64,000 bases of DNA, taken from Dichotomicrobium thermohalophilum (GTDB lineage Bacteria; Pseudomonadota; Alphaproteobacteria; Rhizobiales; Rhodomicrobiaceae). Each line of letters begins with the position of its first letter. Position 1 is the stretch's first letter. The notes beneath the pieces were generated by a model. That model had not been told where the DNA came from. It saw nothing but the letters and a program-made list of their open reading frames with translations, and searched no databases. Location of the stretch: contig NZ_QXDF01000001.1 of the NCBI RefSeq assembly GCF_003550175.1, forward strand, positions 1,140,501-1,204,500, written 5' to 3'. Shown one piece after another: positions 9,050 through 19,971 of this stretch. The position numbers were made by a program, and so were the translations under genes.

Positions 9050-9967
9050 ATGAGGGGACGATTGGCAGCTTTGACGTGGCGGCCCGCTGGGCGTGCGCTG
9101 GGCCTGGGCCTTCTGGCAGCAACGGCGACGGCTGTGATGGCCCCACCGGCGGAGGCTGGCTCCTCGACGCATGCCAAGACGGTGCCGGGCACAGAGAAGT
9201 CCGCGCCGAAGCAGGCAAGCGCACCGGCGGCTGAGGAAAGCACCCCTGATCCAGCAGCAAAACCTGCGGAGAAGACCGCCAAGGCCGAGCCGGCGCCGGA
9301 AGCGACGGCCGGGACGCCCGAAAAGGCGCCGCAGGAAAGCACGGTTAGCCCGATCGGCGGCGCATGGGAGACCGAGACCCTGGTCCGTCCCGAAGCCGCG
9401 GACGAGGAGATCACGGACGCCGAAGCGCTTGAGATCATCGAACGGGTGAACGCGTATTTCAACAACCTGAAGGAAGCGAAAGCCGAGTTCGTCCAGTTCG
9501 ACGCGAACAACGAAAAGAAAAGCGGTGACTTCTTTTTCAAGCGGCCGGGCAAGGTGCGCTTCGACTATGATCGCCCCAGCCGGATGAAGATTATTTCCAA
9601 CGGCGAATACCTCGCGGTGGAAAACCATGACCTCCGCACCGCCGACCGCTATCCGCTGGAATCAACGCCGTTCAAGCTGCTGCTGTCCGAAGAGGTCAAT
9701 CTGCTGGAGGATGCCCGCATCCTGTCGATCGACAAGGGTGAAGACGTGCTGATCCTGACCATGGAGGACAAGACCGGCGAGTCGGCTGGTCAGATCCGGC
9801 TGTTTTTCCGCACTGATCCCGAGCTGGAGCTTGCGTCCTGGATCATTACCGACGCTCAGGGCGTGGACACCCGAGTCGACATTGCCGAGCTGGAACGTGA
9901 TGTGCAGCTCTCGGCGGATTTGTTCGAGTTCTCCGGTATCGGCCTGCCGGACTTCAACCGGCGCTAG
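9050..9967 (+). CDS. lolA: Outer-membrane lipoprotein carrier protein LolA
   Basis: 305-residue exported protein. An N-terminal signal (about 1-35, ending PPAEAG) is followed by a low-complexity Ala/Pro/Glu/Lys stretch to about residue 115, unusual for the family, which is normally near 200 residues. The LolA fold occupies about 120-305: FVQFDANNEKKSGDFFFKRPGK, RFDYDRPSRMKIISNG and the terminal SGIGLPDFNRR. LolA ferries lipoproteins from LolCDE through the periplasm to LolB. The FtsK-LolA order is seen in many alphaproteobacteria. It lies 135 bases downstream of ftsK on the same strand. Confidence 0.9.
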   Translation: MRGRLAALTWRPAGRALGLGLLAATATAVMAPPAEAGSSTHAKTVPGTEKSAPKQASAPAAEESTPDPAAKPAEKTAKAEPAPEATAGTPEKAPQESTVSPIGGAWETETLVRPEAADEEITDAEALEIIERVNAYFNNLKEAKAEFVQFDANNEKKSGDFFFKRPGKVRFDYDRPSRMKIISNGEYLAVENHDLRTADRYPLESTPFKLLLSEEVNLLEDARILSIDKGEDVLILTMEDKTGESAGQIRLFFRTDPELELASWIITDAQGVDTRVDIAELERDVQLSADLFEFSGIGLPDFNRR

Positions 9968-9993
9968 GAAGGGCGGCGCGCGCCGCCCCTTCC
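9967..9993. terminator. Bidirectional hairpin between convergent genes
   Basis: A near-perfect GC-rich inverted repeat (GGAAGGGCGGCG then CGCCGCCCCTTCC) spans the 29 bases between the LolA stop and the stop of the facing copper chaperone gene. There is no T-run, so it may act as a weak terminator or an mRNA 3'-end stabiliser for both transcripts. Confidence 0.6.
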
Positions 9994-9996
9994 AGT

Positions 9997-10470
9997 TCAA
10001 GCTCCGTCTTCTGCCGCTTCGGGCTGCCGATCGCGCACGGTCACGTTAATCTGCTGTTCGCCGGCGTTCTCGAAGGTCAGCGTCATCTCGAAGCTGCTGC
10101 CGGCCTTGAGCTGATCTTTCAGCCCGATCAGCATGATGTGCTTGCCGCCGGGCGCGAGTACGACCGTCTGCCCCGCAGGGAGCGGGACGCCGTCTTCAAG
10201 CCGGCGCATACGCATGACGCCGTCCTTCATCGTCATCGTGTGCAGCTCCACCGCTTCGCTGACATCTGCGGACGCGGCAACCAGTGTGTCGTCTGTTTCC
10301 CCATTGTTGGTAATTGTCATGTACGCCGCGCTGTTCGGTACGCCCTTGAGGGAGGCCTTGGCCCAGGGGTGGGTGAGACGCAGATCGCCGAAGCTGTAGT
10401 CATGCGCCTGGGCGGCCGCGCCGAAGGCGCAGAGTGCGAAGGCGGCGAGGATATGAACGAGCGTTTTCAT
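9997..10470 (-). CDS. Periplasmic copper chaperone PCu(A)C
   Basis: 157-residue protein of the PCu(A)C family, which binds Cu(I) in the periplasm and delivers it to cytochrome oxidase CuA or other sites. A signal peptide spans residues 1-22 (ending GAAAQAHD). Copper ligands of the family pattern H-x-M ... M ... H-x-M are visible: HTMTM, the MRM that follows, and GGKHIML. ATG 10470 was chosen because an AAGGAGAG ribosome binding site lies just before it; a longer reading of 6 residues exists. It follows a DUF2946-like gene on the same strand, forming a small copper operon. Confidence 0.9.
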   Translation of the reverse strand: MKTLVHILAAFALCAFGAAAQAHDYSFGDLRLTHPWAKASLKGVPNSAAYMTITNNGETDDTLVAASADVSEAVELHTMTMKDGVMRMRRLEDGVPLPAGQTVVLAPGGKHIMLIGLKDQLKAGSSFEMTLTFENAGEQQINVTVRDRQPEAAEDGA

Positions 10471-10601
10471 TCTTGCTCTCCTTGGCAAAAGGCTTTCGGT
10501 TTCGGTTGCTTGCGCGACCGGCGCGCCGCACGGGTCGGCGCGTCAGAGCAACCTTTTCGGTGTCAAACTGAGAGGAGGGGCGGATAGTTTCCGTGCCGCC
10601 T

Positions 10602-11000
10602 TCAGGCACGCGGCGGGGCGCGACAATTGACAAGCCGCGGTTGACGATCATTCGGCCACTGGTCGTTGAGATTGTGGCTCTCGTAGTCTCTCCGGGCGAT
10701 GGCCTTCGGAATGGATGCGAGCTGCGGCAGTAAGCCGCCAGCGACGTGATGGTTGCTTGCGCAAACCGGGCAGGCCATGGTTCCGGGCATACTGGGCCCG
10801 CCGGGCTTTTCAGAGGGCGCACCAGGTGGCGTATCGCCGTAAAGGGCGCAGATGACAGGCGTTCGGGAGCCGTCGGTCGCGGCGGCGGCGAAAGCAAGAT
10901 GGGCGCTGCCGACCACGGCCTGAAAGATCATCCCCGCGATCAGCAACGCGCCCGGCAAGCCGCGACCGAGTTCGGCGATTTCGTGCGATAGCCGCTTCAT
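10602..11000 (-). CDS. DUF2946-like small exported/membrane protein
   Basis: 132 residues with one hydrophobic N-terminal segment (LPGALLIAGMIFQAVVG, about 15-31) and a late cysteine pair in MACPVCASNHH. This layout resembles DUF2946 proteins, which often lie beside copper chaperone and copper-receptor genes. The Cys-x-x-Cys and His-His might bind metal. It is upstream of the PCu(A)C gene by about 130 bases on the same strand, which supports a role in copper handling. The C-terminal third (from about residue 95) is polar and has no recognisable features. Confidence 0.55.
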   Translation of the reverse strand: MKRLSHEIAELGRGLPGALLIAGMIFQAVVGSAHLAFAAAATDGSRTPVICALYGDTPPGAPSEKPGGPSMPGTMACPVCASNHHVAGGLLPQLASIPKAIARRDYESHNLNDQWPNDRQPRLVNCRAPPRA

Positions 11001-11374
11001 GAGGAACGTCTAGCACTCGCGGCCGGCCCGTGCCACCGGGCGCGGCGCCGCAGCACCGGTTGGCGAACACGCAGACGTGATCGTTAACCAAACCTTTACG
11101 CTGTGATCTGCGGCGTGTGCCACATTTCTTCCATAAGAGGGCTATTTTTAGCTAACTTGCAGAGACTTTTTCCCGCCAGGCGCGCCTCCGCAGTGTGCCG
11201 ATCCGAGACGCCGTTTCCAGGGCAAGGGGGGATGGACCCATCCACAGGCAATAAGGATCGACCCGGCCCTTCACCCGCCACGGACCACCTGCGCGGTGCA
11301 GTGCGCGCCCGTCGGCGCGGTTGCCAACGGTCAGACAGAACCTTGTAGAAGTGGTATCCAGGGAGAGTGCAAAC
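11001..11374. other. 374-base divergent intergenic region
   Basis: Separates the copper operon (minus) from the TAXI receptor gene (plus). A TTAACC at 11084-11089, followed after seven bases from TTAA by TTTA (11095-11098), resembles a degenerate CtrA box. No hairpin with a T-run, tRNA or good promoter pair could be recognised; the rest is GC-rich with no clear codon structure. Confidence 0.4.
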
Positions 11375-12508
11375 ATGCCAGCGCGTATTTCGCTCGGAAA
11401 GTTGTGGGTCGCGGTTATCCTGATCCTGTGTTCCTCCCTGGCCACGAGCGGCCCCCTTTCCGCCCAGACCGAAACCGATTACCAGGAGATGGTCGAGCGC
11501 GTGAACCGCGGCACCGTCCGCGTGATCTCCGGGGGAATTGGCGGCACCTACATCCGCATCGCCACGGACCTCGCCTCCGTGCTGAATGACGGGAACCGGT
11601 TGCGCGTGCTGCCGATCGTGGGGCAGGGCTCGGTGCAGAACATTACCGACCTGCTCTATCTGAAGGGCATCGACATCGGCATCGTGCAGTCCGACGTGCT
11701 CAGCTTCATCAAGCGGCGCAATATGTATCCGGGCGTCGAGGAGCGCATCGCCTACATCACCAAGCTTTATAATGAGGAGCTTCATGTGGTGGGCGGGCCG
11801 GAGATCGGCAGTATCGAGGACCTCGCCGGGCGCAAGGTGAATTTCGGCGTCGAAGGCAGCGGTACGGCGATGACGGCGGAAACCGTTTTCGAGAGCCTCG
11901 GCATCGAGGTCGAGCCGGTCTATCACGACCAGCCGCTCGCGCTGCAGAAGATCAAGGACGGTGAAATCGCCGCGACGCTCTATGTTGCCGGCAAGCCGAC
12001 CAGCGCCATCGAAGAGCTGAACCGGGAGGACGGCTACCGCCTCGTTACCGTCGATTATGACCCCGCGCTGCAGCAGGCCTATCTACCGACCACCTTCACG
12101 CATGAGGACTATCCAAGCTTGGTGCCGGAGGGATCCCCGGTGCGCACGATCGCCGTGGGCGCGGTGATGGCCGTTTACGACTGGAACCCGGAGGGCGAGC
12201 GCTATGCGAAGGTGGAGCGCTTCATCAATGCTTTCTTCTCCAACTTCGAAAAGTTCCTGCAGGCGCCGCGCCACCCGAAATGGCGGGAAGTGAACCTCGC
12301 GGCCGAGTTGCCCGGCTGGACGCGCTTCCAGCCGGCGCGTGAGTGGCTCGACCGCAACCGCCAGACGGCCTCGGCGGAAGTGCGCCAGCAGTTCAACGCC
12401 TTCCTGGTGGAGAAGACCGGCGCGACGCAGCTTTCCGACGAGGAGAAAGACGCACTCTTCTCCGAGTTCGTCAGGTGGCGACAGCAGCGTCAGGCGGCAG
12501 GGAACTGA
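11375..12508 (+). CDS. TAXI-family TRAP transporter solute receptor
   Basis: 377 residues from ATG 11375, preceded by AGGGAGAG. A signal peptide covers about 1-32 (ending SAQTE). The mature part has the TAXI-type opening VRVISGGIGGTYIRIATDLASVL, followed by GQGSVQNITDLLYLKGIDIGIVQSDVL and GSGTAMTAETVF, all characteristic of receptors that deliver organic acids to TRAP membrane subunits. No DctQ/DctM or fused permease gene is adjacent, so it is an orphan receptor or serves a permease elsewhere. A Sel1-type exported protein follows 60 bases downstream. Confidence 0.88.
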   Translation: MPARISLGKLWVAVILILCSSLATSGPLSAQTETDYQEMVERVNRGTVRVISGGIGGTYIRIATDLASVLNDGNRLRVLPIVGQGSVQNITDLLYLKGIDIGIVQSDVLSFIKRRNMYPGVEERIAYITKLYNEELHVVGGPEIGSIEDLAGRKVNFGVEGSGTAMTAETVFESLGIEVEPVYHDQPLALQKIKDGEIAATLYVAGKPTSAIEELNREDGYRLVTVDYDPALQQAYLPTTFTHEDYPSLVPEGSPVRTIAVGAVMAVYDWNPEGERYAKVERFINAFFSNFEKFLQAPRHPKWREVNLAAELPGWTRFQPAREWLDRNRQTASAEVRQQFNAFLVEKTGATQLSDEEKDALFSEFVRWRQQRQAAGN

Positions 12509-12568
12509 CTAACCGCTCAAGAGCGATAACAAGCGCGTCCGCGCGCAGGATAATAATGAGGTGACGCC

Positions 12569-13495
12569 GTGAGACAGGGCCGGGTGATCGGTAAGCGTGA
12601 GCAGCCTGTCCGGGAGGCCGTCCCGCCCAGCCTGACGCGGTCTCGGCCGATGGAAAAGCTTGTCGCCGCCTTCGTTGCGGCCGGGCTTGCCGGGCCGGCC
12701 TGCGCCCTGGCCGCCGCGCCAGCACAGTCTCCTCCAGCCCGCGCAGAAGCGCCGACAGCCGCCCCGCCGCTCGACGCCAGCCGCCTGGCCGACCGCGCGA
12801 CACCGGACGCCATGGCGCTGCAGCCGATCATCCTTGCCCAGCAGAGCGGCTTCTCCGTCACCGATATCTCCGGACCGCCAGACGAGCCGCTGCCCCTCGA
12901 GATCAGCCTGCCGCCCGAGGACGGCGACCTGTTCCGCGTCATTATGGTTCGCGGCCTGCCGGACGACTTCAAGCTGACCGCAGGTGTCTCGCTGGATGAC
13001 GCATGGGCGTTGTCGCCCGCCGAGATCTCGAGCGTCGCACTGGTCGCACCGCCGGACTACAACGGTGAATTTTCAATGGAGGTGCTGTTCATCCGCGGCA
13101 ACGGGGATGCGCGCGAGCAGGAGATCGTGAATGTACGCATCGGCCCTGAGCCGAAGCGCGAGGTCCCAACCAGTGCGACCAATGGGACAGACCAGCCGCA
13201 GGCGAAGGAATCATCCCTGTCACCGGAAATGCAGAAGTCGATGTTCGACCGCGCCGAAGCGATGATGGCGGGCGGCGACATCGCGGGTGCGCGGCTGATC
13301 CTGCGCTATCTGGCCGACCAGGGCGTCGCTGGGGCGGCCTACGCGATGGGCCAGAGCTTCGACCCCGGCTTCCTGCAGGATATCTACGTGCGTGGCGGGG
13401 ACCCCTCGAATGTCGAGAAGGCCCGGGAATGGTATCGCCGGGCAGCGGAAATGGGCAACGCGGACGCGCGCTCGCGGCTGACGGCGCTGGAATAG
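12569..13495 (+). CDS. Exported Sel1/TPR-repeat protein
   Basis: 308 residues from GTG 12569, which has GAGGTG about seven bases ahead; ATG 12650 ([19 protein letters not shown]) would give a more ordinary signal peptide and is a good alternative. Residues about 28-60 form the signal and an Ala/Pro-rich linker. A beta-rich middle part (about 90-190) contains [23 protein letters not shown] and does not match a family I know. The last 80 residues are helical repeats ending in the Sel1-type motif [16 protein letters not shown]. It follows the TAXI receptor and could share its transcript. Confidence 0.68.
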   Translation: MRQGRVIGKREQPVREAVPPSLTRSRPMEKLVAAFVAAGLAGPACALAAAPAQSPPARAEAPTAAPPLDASRLADRATPDAMALQPIILAQQSGFSVTDISGPPDEPLPLEISLPPEDGDLFRVIMVRGLPDDFKLTAGVSLDDAWALSPAEISSVALVAPPDYNGEFSMEVLFIRGNGDAREQEIVNVRIGPEPKREVPTSATNGTDQPQAKESSLSPEMQKSMFDRAEAMMAGGDIAGARLILRYLADQGVAGAAYAMGQSFDPGFLQDIYVRGGDPSNVEKAREWYRRAAEMGNADARSRLTALE

Positions 13496-13623
13496 CGGCA
13501 AGCCCGCCACGCCCGCCCGCGCGGCCGGTGCGGTGCGTTGACATTAACCGGCCTGCCACGTATGTCTCCAATGAATTGAAAGCCGGCTGCCTTGGCGCGG
13601 CCGAATGTTTTATGGGAAAAGCC

Positions 13624-13749
13624 ATGAAAGTCAAAAACTCGATCAAATCGCTGCGCAAGCGCCACCGGGACAACCGCCTCGTCCGGCGCAAGGGCCGCAT
13701 CTACATCATTAACAAGACGAATCCGCGCTGCAAGGCACGCCAGGGCTGA
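13624..13749 (+). CDS. rpmJ: 50S ribosomal protein L36
   Basis: 41-residue basic protein starting [18 protein letters not shown] and ending [12 protein letters not shown], the short alphaproteobacterial/C-minus-type L36. Only one cysteine remains, so the zinc-binding set of the other paralogue is missing. GGGAAAA lies just before the ATG. It stands alone, as this paralogue usually does, rather than in the large ribosomal operon. Confidence 0.95.
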   Translation: MKVKNSIKSLRKRHRDNRLVRRKGRIYIINKTNPRCKARQG

Positions 13750-13813
13750 AGGTGCGCCGGCGCCCGCCGTGTGGGCATTTTGACCGCGCGCTTTTCGGTG
13801 TTACCCTACGCTC

Positions 13814-14458
13814 ATGAGTAAACCCCGGTCGCGTCACTGCTTGCTATCTGCAGTCGCGGCGCTCGCCATGGTGTGCGCCCCGACGCTCGCCCGTGCGCAA
13901 CCCGATAATCCAGGCCCGTCACTGCCTCCCGGCGCCGAGGACGGCGTCATCGACCCGGACTCGATTGCGCCGGACCGTGACGCCTTGCTCGACACGCTTT
14001 ACCAGCGCCTGCAACAGGCCGAGTCGCCCGAACGCGCCAAGGCCGTGGCCCAGAGCATCGAGCGCGTCTGGCGGAGCAGCGGCAGCCCCTCGATCGACCT
14101 GCTTCTGGCGCGCGCCATGTCACTCATCAGCGCCGAGGAATACAATCTCGCGCTGGCGATCCTCGACACCGTCGTGATCTCCGAGCCCGAGTTCGCCGAG
14201 GGCTGGAGCCAGCGCGCGATGGTGCACTTCCAGAAACGCGACTTCCGTGCCGCCTTGCGCGATCTGCGGCGTGTGCTTGCGCTTGATCCGAACCATTATC
14301 GCGCCATGCAGGGTGTCGCCGTCATCCTCAACGAGTTCGGCGAGAAAGAACGCGCCCTGAAAGCCTATCGCCGTGTCCTCGAAGTCTATCCGCTGAAGAA
14401 AGAGGCGCGGGACGCCGTCGAGGAACTTCGACGCGACGTCGAGGGGCAGGACATCTAG
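13814..14458 (+). CDS. Exported tetratricopeptide-repeat protein
   Basis: 214 residues. Signal peptide about 1-29 (ending TLARAQP). A polar stretch follows to about 55, then helical repeats; two clear TPR units run from about 130 to 200 (GWSQRAMVHFQKRDFRAALRD and the unit containing NEFGEKERALKAYRRVLEVYP). TPR proteins of this size in the periplasm act as scaffolds. The function is unknown. It lies between L36 and MetH, with about 60 and 150 bases of spacing. Confidence 0.8.
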   Translation: MSKPRSRHCLLSAVAALAMVCAPTLARAQPDNPGPSLPPGAEDGVIDPDSIAPDRDALLDTLYQRLQQAESPERAKAVAQSIERVWRSSGSPSIDLLLARAMSLISAEEYNLALAILDTVVISEPEFAEGWSQRAMVHFQKRDFRAALRDLRRVLALDPNHYRAMQGVAVILNEFGEKERALKAYRRVLEVYPLKKEARDAVEELRRDVEGQDI

Positions 14459-14610
14459 CGCGCATCCGGCAGCGGCCCGGCCACGTTTCCAATCCAGCCG
14501 ATTGCCGCGCCAAGCCCCGCGTTGGCGGCTCGCGCCGCGCAGCGCATGGTTAAACCCGGTCTTTTGCGCGCGAGGGCCGGCTCGAGAAAATCCAGAAGAG
14601 GGAGAAGCTA

Positions 14611-17286
<2,676 letters not shown>

Positions 17287-17291
17287 GCCTG

Positions 17292-18248
17292 CTAGTCGAT
17301 CGTGGCGACAGCGGTGCGTTCGCGGCGCTCCTTGCGCTTGCGCAACGCCACCGCGCGGTTGCCGCAAACCAGGGGGCGCAGCTTCGGCGCGGGCGCATCC
17401 AGCCCGCTGCCATAGCCATAGTGTTCCAGCCGCGGCGCGAACATCTTTTTCCAGTCATAGACCGCAAAGCCGTGATCGAGCAGCGCCTTGGCGCGCTCGG
17501 TCCGGGAGCGGCTGTTATACGAGCCCATCACCACCGCGATGAGCTGGCGTTCGCCACGAGTCGCGCTGGCCACCACGTTGAAGCCGGAGTCACAGATGAA
17601 GCCGGTCTTCATGCCGTCCGCCCCGTCGTAAACGCGCAGCAGCGCATTGTGCGAGCGCATGTAGGCGCTCCCGATGCGGAAGGAGCGCTCGGAATAGAGA
17701 TAGGCGTATTCCGGGAATTCCTTCAAAAGCGTGCGTCCGAGGATCGCCATGTCGCGGGCAGTGGAAATCTGGCGCGCATCCGGCAGGCCATGGGGATTAA
17801 CGAAGCGCGTCCGCGTCATGCCGAGGCGCTTGGCCGTCGCATTCATCTTGTCCGCAAAGGCCGCGACGCTGCCGGCAATCTTCTCGGCGAACATCACGGC
17901 AACATCATTTGCGGACTTGATGATCAGCGCGCGCAGCGCCGTCGGCATGCTCATCTCCGTGCCGATCGGCGCGCCGATCTTGCTCGGGGGCTGGGCGTGC
18001 GCGGTTTCCGACACGACGAGCTTGTCCTCCATGGACAGCTTGCCGTCTCGCATCGCCTCGAAAGCGAGATAGGCGGTCATCAGCTTGGTGAGTGACGCCG
18101 GGTGCCAGCGCCGGTCGATGTCTTCGGCGTAGAGGACAAGCCCTGTTTCGGCGTCGATGACGAGGGCCGGCGCCGCACGTGCCGGTTCCGATGCCATGCC
18201 CGCTACCAGGAACGCCAGCATCGCGCCGACAACAGCCCCAATACGCAT
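17292..18248 (-). CDS. D-alanyl-D-alanine carboxypeptidase (PBP5/6 type)
   Basis: 318 residues from ATG 18248; a longer reading would run through the tRNA-Leu gene and is rejected. Signal peptide about 1-26 (ending ARAAP). The penicillin-binding triad is complete: SLTK near 53, SAN in IIKSANDV near 112 and KTG in GMKTGF near 212. The family trims the terminal D-Ala of peptidoglycan stem peptides. The C-terminal domain is short and lacks an obvious amphipathic membrane anchor. Converges on metH with 5 bases between stops. Confidence 0.92.
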   Translation of the reverse strand: MRIGAVVGAMLAFLVAGMASEPARAAPALVIDAETGLVLYAEDIDRRWHPASLTKLMTAYLAFEAMRDGKLSMEDKLVVSETAHAQPPSKIGAPIGTEMSMPTALRALIIKSANDVAVMFAEKIAGSVAAFADKMNATAKRLGMTRTRFVNPHGLPDARQISTARDMAILGRTLLKEFPEYAYLYSERSFRIGSAYMRSHNALLRVYDGADGMKTGFICDSGFNVVASATRGERQLIAVVMGSYNSRSRTERAKALLDHGFAVYDWKKMFAPRLEHYGYGSGLDAPAPKLRPLVCGNRAVALRKRKERRERTAVATID

Positions 18249-18295
18249 CGCCGATTTTCCCCGTTTCGCCGGAAGGTCCGCTCTTAACGGCGTGT

Positions 18296-18382
18296 TGGTG
18301 CCCCAGGCCTGACTCGAACAGGCACGCCCTTGCGGGCAACAGATTTTGAGTCTGTCGCGTCTACCAATTCCGCCACTGGGGC
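18296..18382 (-). tRNA. tRNA-Leu (anticodon CAA)
   Basis: 87 bases including an encoded CCA (complement of TGG at 18296-18298). Acceptor GCCCCAG pairs with CTGGGGC, and the D-arm GGCGGAATTGGTAGACGC is the type seen in class II tRNA-Leu. The anticodon stem ACAGA/TCTGT encloses CTCAAAA, giving CAA for UUG codons. A long variable arm and GTTCGAGTC T-arm complete the class II structure. Confidence 0.96.
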
Positions 18383-18537
18383 CGCGCAAATACACCTTGC
18401 CTCTTTGCAGGCCGATCATAACCGACGCCTTGTTACCGTCAATATAAGAGGCCAGCAAAGCCTTTGCCCGCGCGAAAGCGCCAGCCGACGCGCAGCTTTG
18501 ATGGACAAAGCGAGCCCGCGTCTATAAGCAAAACGTC

Positions 18538-19116
18538 ATGCTCAGAAACCTCTATGATCGCGTGATGGCCCTCGCCGCCCATCGGCTCGCCGTGTGGTGG
18601 CTGATGCTGGTGTCCTTCATCGAAAGCTCGGTATTCCCGATCCCGCCAGACGTGATGCTGGTGCCGATGATTCTGGCCAAGCGCGCGAAGGCGTGGTTCT
18701 ACGCCGCGATGACCACGATCAGCTCGGTGCTTGGCGGTGCCGCCGGGTACGCGATCGGGTATTTCTTTTTCGAGCTGGTGGGGCAGCCCATCCTTGAATT
18801 CTACGGGAAAACGGATGCCTTCGACGAGTTTGCCTCCGGCTACAACGCCTATGGGGCATGGATCGTGCTTTTCGCCGGCATCACGCCCTTTCCATACAAG
18901 GTGATCACGATCGCATCAGGTGTCACCGGGCTGAGCTTTCCGATCTTCATGCTCTCGAGTCTCGTGGCGCGCGGCCTGCGCTTTTATCTGGTCGCCGCGC
19001 TGCTCTACTGGTTCGGCCCGCCAATCCGCAGCTTCATCGAGCGCCGGCTCGGCCTTGTCACGTTCGCGTTTTTCGTGGCCTTGTTCGGCGGCTTCCTCGC
19101 GCTCAGATACATTTGA
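18538..19116 (+). CDS. DedA/YqaA-type VTT-domain membrane protein
   Basis: 192-residue integral membrane protein of the VTT (SNARE-associated/DedA) superfamily, YqaA subgroup. Visible: FIESSVFPIPPDVMLVPMILA with the reentrant helix Pro-Pro, GGAAGYAIGYF, and GITPFPYKVITIASG, which carries the family's essential small and basic residues. Such proteins are implicated in lipid scrambling or proton-coupled transport. The first 30 residues include an amphipathic segment. DsbB follows 20 bases later on the same strand, likely in one transcript. Confidence 0.87.
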   Translation: MLRNLYDRVMALAAHRLAVWWLMLVSFIESSVFPIPPDVMLVPMILAKRAKAWFYAAMTTISSVLGGAAGYAIGYFFFELVGQPILEFYGKTDAFDEFASGYNAYGAWIVLFAGITPFPYKVITIASGVTGLSFPIFMLSSLVARGLRFYLVAALLYWFGPPIRSFIERRLGLVTFAFFVALFGGFLALRYI

Positions 19117-19136
19117 GGCGGTGTGGAGACAGGCTC

Positions 19137-19658
19137 ATGCAGGATATCATCGGCCGGATCGGCATGCGGAAAGCCGCGCTCGGCGTGCTCGCGCTGGCGG
19201 GCGCAACGATCCTTGCCGCGTTGGCGTATGAGCATATAGGCGGTTATGTGCCGTGCGAGCTTTGCTATCGTCAGCGCTGGGCCTACTACATCGGGATTCC
19301 AGCGGCTCTGGTCGCGGCCCTGTTCGTGCGCAGCCGGCCGGCGCTGGCAGCGGGCGCACTTGCCGTCGTTGGCATGGCCTTCCTGCTGAACACTGGGCTC
19401 GGCATCCATCATGCCGGCGTCGAATGGGGCTGGTGGCCCGGCCCGGCGGGCTGCTCCGGCGGTGTGCAGGTCTCCACCGATACGGGCGCGCTTATCGAGA
19501 GCCTGCGCAATGGCCAGACTGTGCGCTGTGATGAGCCCGCCTTCCGCTTCCTCGGGCTTTCGTTTGCGGGCTGGAATGCGGTGATCTCGCTGGGGCTGGC
19601 GGTGCTGGCCGGTCTTGGGTTGCAGCGCTTCGCAAGGCGGCATCTCGCAGCCGTGTAA
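19137..19658 (+). CDS. dsbB: Disulfide bond formation protein DsbB family
   Basis: 173 residues from ATG 19137 with GGAG upstream. Four membrane helices. The first periplasmic loop bears CELCYRQR (CxxC quinone-facing pair) and the second loop has two cysteines in GPAGCSGG and TVRCDEP, which form the second redox pair. DsbB reoxidises DsbA and passes electrons to quinone. The layout matches alphaproteobacterial DsbB. Upstream neighbour is the DedA-type protein. Confidence 0.9.
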   Translation: MQDIIGRIGMRKAALGVLALAGATILAALAYEHIGGYVPCELCYRQRWAYYIGIPAALVAALFVRSRPALAAGALAVVGMAFLLNTGLGIHHAGVEWGWWPGPAGCSGGVQVSTDTGALIESLRNGQTVRCDEPAFRFLGLSFAGWNAVISLGLAVLAGLGLQRFARRHLAAV

Positions 19659-19760
19659 TTCTGTGCAGATCAGCCACGCGATCTCGAAAAAACCACAGTT
19701 CGTTCCCAGCTTTTACTTGTGCCGTGGTGTAAGGGTAACGTGCGTAAGCTGGAGTGAGTC

Positions 19761-19961
19761 GTGGAACAGTGGAATGCGTTGGGCGCGCTCGCGAATCGCG
19801 TGTTGCGCCAGGCGGCCGAAGCGCGGGAGCAGACGGTCAGCCAGTTGTGTGAGGCGGAAGCGGCCCAGGGTGCGGCAGCACGCGAGCGCCCGAATGCGTG
19901 GCCAGCCCCGAACCAGAGACCCGTGGAGGCACCGCGGCAGCTTGAGCTGCCACTGGTCTAG
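19761..19961 (+). CDS. Small hypothetical protein
   Basis: 66 residues from GTG 19761 with GGAG seven bases ahead. The sequence is helical and polar, Ala/Glu/Gln-rich, with one Cys, and ends in Pro-rich QRPVEAPRQLELPLV. No family recognised. It fills the space between dsbB and the convergent sulfurtransferase gene; codon third positions are G/C-rich as in neighbours. It could still be a chance frame. Confidence 0.42.
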   Translation: MEQWNALGALANRVLRQAAEAREQTVSQLCEAEAAQGAAARERPNAWPAPNQRPVEAPRQLELPLV

Positions 19962-19971
19962 GCGTACGTCG

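Noticed and set aside
11096-11926. 276-codon minus-strand frame across the TAXI receptor gene
   Set aside because: Antisense to a convincing exported receptor; residue composition is that of a shadow frame with many His and Arg.
14459-14610. Possible SAM or cobalamin riboswitch before metH
   Set aside because: No B12-box or SAM-type core could be recognised in the 150-base gap.
18249-18458. N-terminal extension of the D-Ala-D-Ala carboxypeptidase through the tRNA-Leu gene
   Set aside because: It reads the tRNA as protein; the real signal peptide starts at 18248.
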